Source of the DNA: Prevotella sp.
GTDB taxonomy: Bacteria; Bacteroidota; Bacteroidia; Bacteroidales; Bacteroidaceae
Length of the DNA: 8,517 nt
Direction of reading: 5' to 3'
NCBI GenBank assembly: GCA_017623335.1
Contig: JAGAPI010000119.1
Location: 1-8,517 of the forward strand
Shown here: piece by piece, positions 1 through 5,999 of the stretch
Layout of the letters: each line of letters begins with the position of its first letter
Numbering within the stretch: the stretch's first letter is position 1
Program-made: the position numbers and the translations under genes
Notes under the pieces: generated by a model
Database searches by the model: none
Seen by the model: the letters and a program-made list of their open reading frames with translations, nothing else
Told to the model about the DNA's origin: nothing

Positions 1-218
1 CTGTGTCCCTTCTTGCGCTCGGCATTCAGGGTGTCAAGACGGTTGATTATCTTCTGTTCTGCATTGTCGCGCACCGAGCAGGTGTTCAGAAACACCGCAT
101 CGGCATCCTTTATGTCATCGCACACTTCGTAGCCCGCCATCTTCATGACCGAAGCCACTACCTCACTGTCTGCCACGTTCATCTGGCAGCCGTATGTTTC
201 AATATACAGTTTCTTCAC
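1..218 (-). CDS. miaB: tRNA-2-methylthio-N6-dimethylallyladenosine synthase MiaB, N-terminal part (runs off the window)
   Basis: MiaB is a radical-SAM enzyme with two iron-sulfur clusters that adds a methylthio group to i6A37 of tRNAs reading UNN codons. Only the first 72 codons lie in the window. The reading begins KKLYIETYGCQMNVADSE, a hallmark of the UPF0004 domain, and continues to NTCSVRDNAEQK. C11 and C47 match the first two auxiliary-cluster cysteines; the third and the radical-SAM CxxxCxxC lie beyond the left edge. I place the start at a GTG (216-218), because it comes directly before the conserved KKLYIETYG and no ATG precedes it in frame. The start lies 10 bases after the M6 peptidase stop with no promoter visible between, so it is probably the third gene of the sirtuin-peptidase transcript. 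The related MtaB and RimO families are less likely, given the TYGCQMN and NTCSVRDNAE wording. Confidence 0.93.
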   Translation of the reverse strand, partial: MKKLYIETYGCQMNVADSEVVASVMKMAGYEVCDDIKDADAVFLNTCSVRDNAEQKIINRLDTLNAERKKGH

Positions 219-228
219 TTTATATTTC

Positions 229-1974
229 TTATTTTTTATTTTTATCAATAGTCTTTATTGTCTTGCCGTTATACTGTTTCAGCCGTATGCCTTGGGGCAG
301 CAGCCGGCGGTAGTCTGCATGGATTTCAACAGGTGATTCTCCGTTGACGGTGACACCGTCGATGGCATTCTCAGTTCCTTCCATAAACTTGAACGAAATA
401 AGCCCGTCCTCACTTTCGGCAATGCCGGTAATGGGCTTGCCCATATACTTGCTGCCGCTGCTGTTGTCGTTGAACAGATGTGCGGCAGGTGTGGAGGTGT
501 CGGTAAGCTCGGTGTTGCCCGCTATTCCTGGATATGTGTCGCCGGCTAAGCTATTTTTAGAATTAATCGCCGAGTTGTCGGCATGTATTATGGTGCAGCG
601 CTGGTGTGAGATGTCCGTGTTCACATTATTATAATACCATTTCTTTTCATCGTAGTCTATGTGTGTCACCAGCAGACCGTGTCCCGGCAGATAGGTGTCC
701 CAACCCTGTTTCTGGCGGTTGTCGAGAATGTAGTACTCATCGGCATACGCATCATTATATATAATGTATCCCGTGTTGCCGCTGTCGAGCGATGCCATGC
801 CCTGCACGGTGGTGGCTGCTGTCAGCTCCGTGGGAGTAGCCCATCCGCACAGCCACCGCTCGTATGTGGTGTAGTTGCATGGACATTCACCGCGTTCGTG
901 CGCACCGAGATAAGTTCCGTAGTCCATCAGGCTCCACCGGTTCATGCCAAAGGCTTTGTTGTTTTGTGTGTCGTATAAGTCGGGCAGTCCGAGGCAGTGG
1001 CTGAATTCGTGGCAGAATGTACCTATCCCGTCAGGAGTACTGCCGGTATTGTTTGCAAGCTCGCTGGAGCAGGCATAGACATTTATTCTCTTTCCGTTGT
1101 ATTTCTGAAGCTGCATGCCCAATTCCCACTGATGAGGCCATATCGTCTCCGGGGCGCCTCCCTGCGATTCGCCATATCCGGCATACACCACAAACACCAT
1201 GTCGACATTGCCGTCGTCAAACCAGTCGTATTTTGAATAGTCGACATCAGCCGATGCCAGCTTGCAGGCTTCCTTGATCATTTCTCTTGGATTTTTGTCG
1301 CTGCCGCTGTTGTCGTTGCCGCCGTAATATTCCATGTTTTGGGCTAAGGTGTAGGGACCAGCCACATCGAAGGTGAGATTGAACAAGCCGTTGCTCTGGT
1401 CGGAAAAATATTGTGACACACAGTTGTGGCAGTCGTTCTCCGAATATCCCTTTTCATTCAACATTCTTTCATAGTGCTCCTTTGGAGAGGGAATGGTGAA
1501 GGCATTGTCCTTAAAGTTTACGAGAATCACAAGCCCGCGCTTGTTGCCCTCGTATCTGACCGTCTTGCCGGCTCTTGTCCTTATGCCGCTGTTTGTCCTT
1601 GCGGCATTGCGCCTTTCTACGTTTGCCCGGCGTATATTGCTTATGTCGTTGCTTATGTCGCCGCGTTTCACGATGAATGTTCTCTCCTGTTCTGTTCGCT
1701 GGCTGTTACTGTGAGCCATAATGTCTGAAGCAACAAAGCTGCCGCCTTTTATGATGGCGTGATAAAAGTCACCGTTCTCTGCCTGTATCAGCGGCAGACC
1801 GTCGTCAGTAACAAAATAGTGGAAATGCTCATCACCGCGCTGTGACACTACAAGCTCAGTGCCGTCGCTCTGCCTGACGGCAATCTTTGTGCGTTTTGCC
1901 GGCGCGGCAAAGGCATTGCCGGCGCACAATAACAATGTGGCGGCAACTGCTATTCTGATTACAATCTTTCTCAT
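229..1974 (-). CDS. Secreted M6-family (immune-inhibitor-A-like) zinc metallopeptidase
   Basis: Predicted exported endopeptidase of 581 residues. I chose the ATG at 1972-1974, since the frame reaches further only through a TTG at 1996-1998 and this ATG is followed directly by a signal peptide: MRK, a hydrophobic stretch, then cleavage after AFA (residue 23). C17 sits in LLLC, which is not a lipobox. Residues 30-140 look like the propeptide typical of this family. The catalytic domain starts near KRGLVILVNF (146-155). The zinc site is HEFSHCLGLPD, with H322, E323, H326 and D332, followed by a Met-turn-like WSLMDYG (M350). Residues 181-185 form a CxxC-like CHNC. The last 40 residues (LLPQGIRLKQYNGKTIKTI) loosely resemble the Prevotella C-terminal sorting tail, with GI followed by a basic GKT segment, but lack the usual YxLxGR part. 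A type IX secretion role is therefore only a guess. The gene sits 34 bases after the sirtuin and 10 before miaB. The natural substrate is unknown. Confidence 0.9.
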   Translation of the reverse strand: MRKIVIRIAVAATLLLCAGNAFAAPAKRTKIAVRQSDGTELVVSQRGDEHFHYFVTDDGLPLIQAENGDFYHAIIKGGSFVASDIMAHSNSQRTEQERTFIVKRGDISNDISNIRRANVERRNAARTNSGIRTRAGKTVRYEGNKRGLVILVNFKDNAFTIPSPKEHYERMLNEKGYSENDCHNCVSQYFSDQSNGLFNLTFDVAGPYTLAQNMEYYGGNDNSGSDKNPREMIKEACKLASADVDYSKYDWFDDGNVDMVFVVYAGYGESQGGAPETIWPHQWELGMQLQKYNGKRINVYACSSELANNTGSTPDGIGTFCHEFSHCLGLPDLYDTQNNKAFGMNRWSLMDYGTYLGAHERGECPCNYTTYERWLCGWATPTELTAATTVQGMASLDSGNTGYIIYNDAYADEYYILDNRQKQGWDTYLPGHGLLVTHIDYDEKKWYYNNVNTDISHQRCTIIHADNSAINSKNSLAGDTYPGIAGNTELTDTSTPAAHLFNDNSSGSKYMGKPITGIAESEDGLISFKFMEGTENAIDGVTVNGESPVEIHADYRRLLPQGIRLKQYNGKTIKTIDKNKK

Positions 1975-2008
1975 TAAAGTCTTTTTACACAGAATCAATA
2001 ACTTTGTA

Positions 2009-2704
2009 TCATTCGAGCAACTTAATAAGTTCCTTCACGCCTTCCGACGCACCCTTTTGTATGTGGGTGACCCCGGGAATGGTCATTCCTACTGACGGGG
2101 CAGGGTCGATGAGATATATCGGCGTGCCGTCTTTTACGTAGTGTGCCAGACTTGCGGCGGGATAAACCACAAGTGACGAACCGATTATTACGAATATGTC
2201 GGCATCAGCCACCCAGTCTATTGCTTTCTCCATGTTGGGCACGGCCTCGCCGAAGAATACTATATAGGGGCGTAGGAGTGAGCCGTCGGCAGCCTTTGTG
2301 CCAGGCTTCACCTCATAGTTGTTGGCAGTGAGTGTCTGCCAGCAGGCGGGATTTTCCGTATCTTTGCTTGAGCACACCTTCATCAGCTCGCCGTGCAGGT
2401 GGAGCACCTTGGTAGAGCCGGCAGCTTCATGCAGGTTGTCAACATTCTGTGTTATCACTCTCACATCGTACTTTTTTTCCAGTTCCGCCAGCAGTCTGTG
2501 ACCCTCGCATGGCTTTGTGTCGGCGCACTTGCTGCGGAGCATGTTGTAGAAGTTGGTCACGAGCGTAGGGTCGGCAATCCAACCCTCATGTGTAGCTACT
2601 TTCTGTACGGGGTAGTTTTCCCAAAGTCCGTCGGCGTCGCGGAATGTCTTCAGACCACTTTCAACAGACATTCCCGCACCAGTCAATATCACGAGTTTCT
2701 TCAT
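2009..2704 (-). CDS. Sir2-family NAD-dependent protein deacylase (CobB-like)
   Basis: Cytoplasmic sirtuin of 231 residues that would remove acyl groups from lysines using NAD, giving nicotinamide and O-acyl-ADP-ribose. Visible motifs are GAGMSVESG (9-17), TFRDADGLW (20-28), TQNVDNLHEAAG (85-96), the catalytic histidine in HLHGEL (H104), FFGEAVP, and GSSLVVYPA in place of the usual GTS motif. Wording and length match E. coli CobB and its Bacteroidetes relatives, and the protein begins directly with the Rossmann strand, without an N-terminal extension. Two departures stand out. The four-cysteine zinc site is incomplete, with only C111 and C121 in the region. The class III acyl-pocket signature Tyr-x-x-Arg (YNAR in CobB) reads YNMLR, so Y53 is present but L56 replaces Arg and R57 is shifted by one. 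Acyl preference is therefore uncertain. It is the first gene of the minus-strand group and diverges from the FKBP genes. Confidence 0.93.
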   Translation of the reverse strand: MKKLVILTGAGMSVESGLKTFRDADGLWENYPVQKVATHEGWIADPTLVTNFYNMLRSKCADTKPCEGHRLLAELEKKYDVRVITQNVDNLHEAAGSTKVLHLHGELMKVCSSKDTENPACWQTLTANNYEVKPGTKAADGSLLRPYIVFFGEAVPNMEKAIDWVADADIFVIIGSSLVVYPAASLAHYVKDGTPIYLIDPAPSVGMTIPGVTHIQKGASEGVKELIKLLE

Positions 2705-2745
2705 ACTAAAAGGTATTTATTTTCTTAACGTGTCAAAAATTTGCA

Positions 2746-2780
2746 CAAAAATACTAATTTTTTTTCAAATGGTGCAACAA
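2746..2780 (-). promoter_or_regulatory. Predicted Bacteroidetes-type promoter for the sirtuin gene group
   Basis: On the minus strand TATTTTTG (2746-2753) matches the -7 consensus TAnnTTTG. A TTGTTG (2775-2780) lies 21 bases upstream of it and fits the -33 TTG element. Transcription would begin near 2740, leaving a short AT-rich leader of about 35 bases before the ATG at 2704. No Shine-Dalgarno sequence is evident. Confidence 0.6.
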
Positions 2781-2796
2781 AATCAAGAAAAAATAG

Positions 2797-2804
2797 TATC
2801 TTTG
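2797..2804 (+). promoter_or_regulatory. Predicted -7 element of the promoter for the FKBP operon
   Basis: TATCTTTG is an exact match to the Bacteroidetes -7 consensus TAnnTTTG and is followed by CAC, as is frequent in this phylum. The -33 region is weak: no TTG lies at the right distance, only GGTG at 2771-2774. The leader to the first FKBP start at 2860 would be about 50 bases, AT-rich and without a clear Shine-Dalgarno site. Confidence 0.6.
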
Positions 2805-2859
2805 CACGTTTTTATAACGAAAGTAAGTAATTTTTGAACAAAATTTTAAGAATTGACAA

Positions 2860-3444
2860 ATGGATAAATTGAGTTACGCCATGGGGCTTGGCATTGGTCA
2901 GCAGTTGGCGCACATGGGTGCAAAGGAATTGGTTATTGATGATTTTGCACAGGCGATAAAGGATGTAATTGCGGGCAATGACCTGTTTGTGAGCCATGTT
3001 GAGGGCCAGCAGATAGTGCAGCAATATTTCAAGCAGAAAGAAGAGGAAATGAGCAAGACCGCCCGTGAAACTGGTGAGAAGTTCCTTGCAGAGAACGGCA
3101 AGAAGGAAGGTGTGGTGACAACAGGCAGCGGCCTGCAGTATCAGGTGCTGAGCGAGGGCAACGGCAAGCAGCCTAAAGCCACTGACAGCGTTACATGCCA
3201 TTATGAGGGCAGCCTTATCGACGGTACTGTGTTCGACAGCTCGTATAAGCGCGGTGAGCCGGCTACATTCGGCTTGCAGCAGGTGATAGCAGGATGGACT
3301 GAGGGACTTCAGCTTATGAAAGAGGGCGCAAAGTTTCGTTTCTTTATTCCTTATCTGTTGGGGTACGGTGCGAGCGGTGCCGGTCAGAGCATTCCGCCAT
3401 ACGCAACACTTATCTTTGATGTGGAGCTTATCAAGGTAGTGTAA
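2860..3444 (+). CDS. FKBP-type peptidyl-prolyl cis-trans isomerase, cytoplasmic (first of three)
   Basis: Proline isomerase and likely folding helper of 194 residues with the FklB/FkpA layout. A helical N-terminal dimerisation domain (about 1-80, opening DKLSYAMGLGIGQQL) is joined by a charged helix to an FKBP domain (about 107-193). The drug and substrate pocket residues are visible: HYEG (Y115), VFDSS (F125, D126), R131, F137, QVIAGW (V142, I143, W146), GYG (Y169) and LIFDVEL (F186). There is no signal peptide, and an in-frame TGA immediately before the ATG (2854-2856) rules out a longer, exported form. It therefore probably works in the cytoplasm, unlike the two paralogues that follow. It is the first gene after the promoter, with 57 bases separating it from the next FKBP. 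The family is certain; its specific clients cannot be inferred. Confidence 0.95.
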   Translation: MDKLSYAMGLGIGQQLAHMGAKELVIDDFAQAIKDVIAGNDLFVSHVEGQQIVQQYFKQKEEEMSKTARETGEKFLAENGKKEGVVTTGSGLQYQVLSEGNGKQPKATDSVTCHYEGSLIDGTVFDSSYKRGEPATFGLQQVIAGWTEGLQLMKEGAKFRFFIPYLLGYGASGAGQSIPPYATLIFDVELIKVV

Positions 3445-3458
3445 AGTGTAAACTACCT
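3434..3458 (+). other. Short inverted repeat spanning the stop codon of the first FKBP gene
   Basis: AGGTAGT (3434-3440) pairs perfectly with ACTACCT (3452-3458) around an 11-base loop that contains the TAA stop. The sequence after it is A-rich rather than T-rich, so it is not a normal intrinsic terminator. It could act in mRNA processing or stability between the first and second FKBP genes, or arise by chance. Confidence 0.3.
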
Positions 3459-3501
3459 CTCCTAAATAAAAAAACAAAAACAAAATAATAAAATAAAGAA
3501 A

Positions 3502-4368
3502 ATGAAAAAATTATCATTTTTGGCTGTTGCAGCCATTGCTGCCGCTACATTGGCTTCTTGCGGCAAGAGCACTCCAAAGGCGAGCCTGAAGAGTGACGTT
3601 GACTCACTGACATACGCTATCGGTATGGCACAGAGTGAGGGACTTACAGAGTATCTTTCTCGTCAGGGTGTGGACACTACTTACATCAAGGACTTCATCA
3701 AGGGTCTTAATGAGGGTGCAAGTGCAGGTGACGACAAGAAGAAGGCAGCTTACTATGCAGGTATCATGATTGGCCAGCAGGTGGGTAATCAGATGTATGA
3801 GGGTATCAACCGTCAGATTTACGGTGAGGACTCTACACAGTCGATTTCAAAGAAAAACCTTCTTGCCGGTTTCATCAGCGGTATTACAGGTAAGAACGCT
3901 CTTATGAAGAAGGATGAGGCACAGATGTATGCCCAGACCAAGATGGAGGCTGTGAAGGCTAAGGCAATGGAGGCTCAGTATGGTGAGAACAAGAAAGCCG
4001 GTGAGGCTTTCCTTGCTGCCAATGCAAAGAAGGAAGGTGTGAAGACTCTTCCCGGCGGTGTTCAGTATAAGGTTATCAAAGAGGGTAGCGGTGCCATCCC
4101 TGCCGACACTTCTATGGTGAAGGTACACTATGAGGGCAAGACTGTTGACGGTAAGGTGTTTGACAGCTCTTACAGCCGTAAGGAGCCTACTACATTCCGT
4201 GCTAATCAGGTGATTAAGGGCTGGACAGAGGCTCTCGTTCACATGCCTGCAGGAAGTGTATGGGAAGTTTATATTCCACAGGACAAGGCTTATGGTCCAC
4301 AGAATGCCGGCAACATCAAGCCTTTCTCTGCACTGATTTTCAAGATTGAACTTATTGAAGTGAACTAA
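3502..4368 (+). CDS. FKBP-type peptidyl-prolyl isomerase, lipoprotein (second of three)
   Basis: Membrane-anchored proline isomerase of 288 residues. The start MKK is followed by a hydrophobic segment and a lipobox LASC with C20 as the lipidated residue. The mature start CGKSTPK lacks the acidic run of a typical Bacteroidetes surface-export signal, so a periplasm-facing anchor is more likely. Residues 34-165 form the FKBP N-terminal dimerisation region (SLTYAIGMAQSEGL, long Lys/Ala/Glu helix 137-165). The FKBP domain spans about 203-287, with VHYEG (Y210), VFDSS (F220, D221), QVIKGW (V237, I238, W241), AYG (Y264) and ALIFKIEL (F280). Arginine is almost always CGT and glycine mostly GGT, a bias often seen in strongly expressed genes. 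The leader is very A-rich. Its stop shares one base with the start of the next gene (TAATG), suggesting coupled translation. Confidence 0.95.
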   Translation: MKKLSFLAVAAIAAATLASCGKSTPKASLKSDVDSLTYAIGMAQSEGLTEYLSRQGVDTTYIKDFIKGLNEGASAGDDKKKAAYYAGIMIGQQVGNQMYEGINRQIYGEDSTQSISKKNLLAGFISGITGKNALMKKDEAQMYAQTKMEAVKAKAMEAQYGENKKAGEAFLAANAKKEGVKTLPGGVQYKVIKEGSGAIPADTSMVKVHYEGKTVDGKVFDSSYSRKEPTTFRANQVIKGWTEALVHMPAGSVWEVYIPQDKAYGPQNAGNIKPFSALIFKIELIEVN

Positions 4369-5315
4369 TGCGAAAGATAATAGTTTTAGCAATGGTTATC
4401 GTGGCAGGCTCTATGTCTGCCACGATTTCTGCAAAAAAGAAGCAGAAGAAAGCCGTTGTGGAAAAGCCCGCACTGGTGCTCTCCACATCGGCAGACACAC
4501 TGAGCTACACTGCAGGTGTGAGTATTACCGATGGACTGCTGCCTTTCCTGACACAGCAGATGGGAGTTGACACTGCTTATATGGCTGATTTTGTGAAGGG
4601 GTTCAATGAGGTGATTAACGCCAACGGTGACCCGAAACAGAAGGCATACGTGGCGGGCATGCAGATAGCTAATCAGGTGAAGGAGCAGATGCTTGCACGT
4701 ATGAAAAACGATTTTTCCGACACTCCCGACTCTATCAGCGATGACCTGTTTTTCCGTGGTTTCTGTGATGCCCTTTCCGGTGACACAACATTCACCGCAG
4801 AAAAGGCAAGGACTGTGTTCATGCAGAAGAAGGAATACAACCAAAAGGCTCCAGGCATGAATTTCCTTGCAGAGAATGCAAAGAAGGAAGGTGTGACGGT
4901 TTTACCCAGCGGACTGCAGTATAAGGTGCTGCAGAAGGGCGAGGGAAAGACGCCGCAGCGTACAGACAAGGTGAAGGTGCACTATGAGGGTCGTCTTATC
5001 AACGGTAAGGTGTTTGATGCCAGCAAGCGTCATGGTGACAAGCCTGCCGAGTTTGGCGTTACCGATGTTATAAAGGGTTGGACCGAGGCACTGCTGCTCA
5101 TGCCTGTGGGCAGTAAGTGGCAGTTGTACATTCCATACGATCTTGCGTATGGCGAGCGTGGCACCGGCCGTGACATCAAGCCGTATTCGACACTGGTGTT
5201 CGACGTTGAGCTTGTTGATATCTGTGAGCCGGAGGCTGCAAAGGCTGAGGTGAAAGAGGAACCTGCCGCTCAAAAGCCTGTTGCAAAGAAAAGCGTGAAG
5301 GCAAAGCGTAAATAA
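4368..5315 (+). CDS. FKBP-type peptidyl-prolyl isomerase, periplasmic, with basic C-terminal tail (third of three)
   Basis: Exported proline isomerase of 315 residues. A signal peptide (MRKI, hydrophobic core, likely cleavage after TISA at residue 22) has no lipobox, so the protein should be soluble in the periplasm. The mature start is lysine-rich (KKKQKK). Residues 43-165 are the FKBP N-terminal dimerisation region (TLSYTAGVSITDGL). The FKBP domain covers about 200-286, with VHYEG (Y206), VFDASK (F216, D217), DVIKGW (V234, I235, W238), AYG (Y261) and LVFDVEL (F278). After VDIC a 29-residue tail rich in Lys, Ala and Glu follows, absent from the two paralogues. The FKBP-entry region shares an exact 22-base stretch with the second gene (4021-4042 and 4875-4896), supporting origin by duplication. 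The gene overlaps the previous one by one base and is followed by a terminator. Confidence 0.94.
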   Translation: MRKIIVLAMVIVAGSMSATISAKKKQKKAVVEKPALVLSTSADTLSYTAGVSITDGLLPFLTQQMGVDTAYMADFVKGFNEVINANGDPKQKAYVAGMQIANQVKEQMLARMKNDFSDTPDSISDDLFFRGFCDALSGDTTFTAEKARTVFMQKKEYNQKAPGMNFLAENAKKEGVTVLPSGLQYKVLQKGEGKTPQRTDKVKVHYEGRLINGKVFDASKRHGDKPAEFGVTDVIKGWTEALLLMPVGSKWQLYIPYDLAYGERGTGRDIKPYSTLVFDVELVDICEPEAAKAEVKEEPAAQKPVAKKSVKAKRK

Positions 5316-5366
5316 CAAAGTATATATGTATTTTAGCCTTTTAAGGGCAAAAAAAATTATGAAATT

Positions 5367-5411
5367 ATGCGGTTTTGAATAAAATGTATCTCATTTTGTT
5401 CAAAACCGTAT
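5367..5411 (+). terminator. Strong hairpin terminator after the FKBP operon
   Basis: The arms 5367-5386 and 5392-5411 pair over 20 positions, with only G:T wobbles as imperfections, around the 5-base loop TATCT. A T-rich stretch (5411-5421) follows. The hairpin is 51 bases after the stop of the third FKBP gene and just upstream of the next promoter, separating the two transcription units. Confidence 0.8.
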
Positions 5412-5430
5412 TTATTTTTTGTTAAAGCTA

Positions 5431-5461
5431 TTGCATAATTCAATAAAAAGCAGTACTTTTG
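5431..5461 (+). promoter_or_regulatory. Predicted Bacteroidetes-type promoter for the Lrp regulator operon
   Basis: TTG (5431-5433), a 20-base spacer, and TACTTTTG (5454-5461) match the -33 TTG and -7 TAnnTTTG elements well. Transcription would start about 5467, giving a leader near 25 bases before the ATG at 5494. An Lrp-type regulator often binds its own promoter, but I cannot assign an operator from this sequence. Confidence 0.7.
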
Positions 5462-5493
5462 CTGACAAATTGTAAATATTATAAGTTATTGTA

Positions 5494-5955
5494 ATGGAAA
5501 AGATAGATAAATTAGACAAAAAAATTCTGAACATTCTTTCGCGCAACGCACGAATACCATTCAAGGATGTGGCTGCTGATTGCGGTGTTTCGCGTGCTGC
5601 CATTCACCAGCGTGTACAGCATCTTATAGATGCCAATGTGATTATGGGCAGCGGTTTTGATGTTAACCCCAAGAGTCTTGGTTATTCTACATGCACATAC
5701 GTGGGCATTTCTCTTGAGAAGGGCAGCATGTATAAGGAGGTGGTGGAGCGCCTGCAACTTATACCTGAGATTGTGGAGTGTCATTTTACAACCGGACCGT
5801 ATACCATGCTCGTGAAACTTTATGTACGCGACAATGAACAGCTCATGGATTTGCTCAACCGGCAGTTGCAGCATATCCCCGGAGTGGCATCTACCGAGAC
5901 TCTCATCTCGCTTGAACAGAGTATCAAGAGGGAGATACCGGTGCATATTGATTAA
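5494..5955 (+). CDS. Lrp/AsnC family transcriptional regulator
   Basis: DNA-binding regulator of 153 residues, the normal size for the family. The N-terminal winged helix-turn-helix starts with KIDKLDKKILNILSRNAR and has its HTH at about 24-44 (FKDVAADCGVSRAAIHQRV). The C-terminal RAM ligand-binding domain (about 66-142) includes HFTTGPYTMLVKLYVRD and ETLISLEQ. Such proteins form dimers or octamers and sense amino acids or related small molecules to control amino acid and peptide metabolism. The closest type I recognise is the conserved single Lrp-like regulator of Bacteroidales; which effector it binds is unknown. The gene has its own promoter and is followed after 44 bases by the amidotransferase-dipeptidase fusion, with no terminator between, so it probably regulates, and is co-transcribed with, peptide-degrading enzymes. 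Confidence 0.94.
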   Translation: MEKIDKLDKKILNILSRNARIPFKDVAADCGVSRAAIHQRVQHLIDANVIMGSGFDVNPKSLGYSTCTYVGISLEKGSMYKEVVERLQLIPEIVECHFTTGPYTMLVKLYVRDNEQLMDLLNRQLQHIPGVASTETLISLEQSIKREIPVHID

Positions 5956-5961
5956 AAATAG

Positions 5962-5989
5962 AGTGAAAAGTGAAGAACGAAGAGTGAAG
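5962..5989 (+). repeat. Four tandem 7-base units (consensus AGTGAAG) upstream of the fusion gene
   Basis: Units read AGTGAAA (5962), AGTGAAG (5969), AACGAAG (5976) and AGTGAAG (5983), filling most of the 44-base gap before the start at 6000. The purine-rich array would form part of the ribosome-loading leader if the gene is co-transcribed with the regulator. One further AGTGAAG occurs on the minus strand at the miaB start (213-219). Confidence 0.6.
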
Positions 5990-5999
5990 AATAGTTTTT

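Noticed and set aside
1924..1926. Cysteine in the M6 peptidase leader (C17) as a lipoprotein anchor
   Set aside because: The preceding residues LLL do not fit a lipobox, and a normal signal-peptidase I site (AFA) follows six residues later.
1975..1998. Upstream TTG start for the M6 peptidase
   Set aside because: It would add eight residues (MILCKKTL) before a normal signal peptide; the ATG at 1974 fits better.
2812..3483. Long open frame on the minus strand opposite the first FKBP gene (223 codons)
   Set aside because: It is antisense to a clear FKBP gene, has cysteine/histidine-rich low-quality translation with no family resemblance, and similar antisense frames occur opposite all three FKBP genes because of their codon bias.
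5334..5354. Possible second terminator: GCC...GGC hairpin after the third FKBP gene
   Set aside because: The stem is only about five pairs with a wobble and is followed by an A run rather than a T run on the plus strand. The hairpin at 5367-5411 is far stronger.
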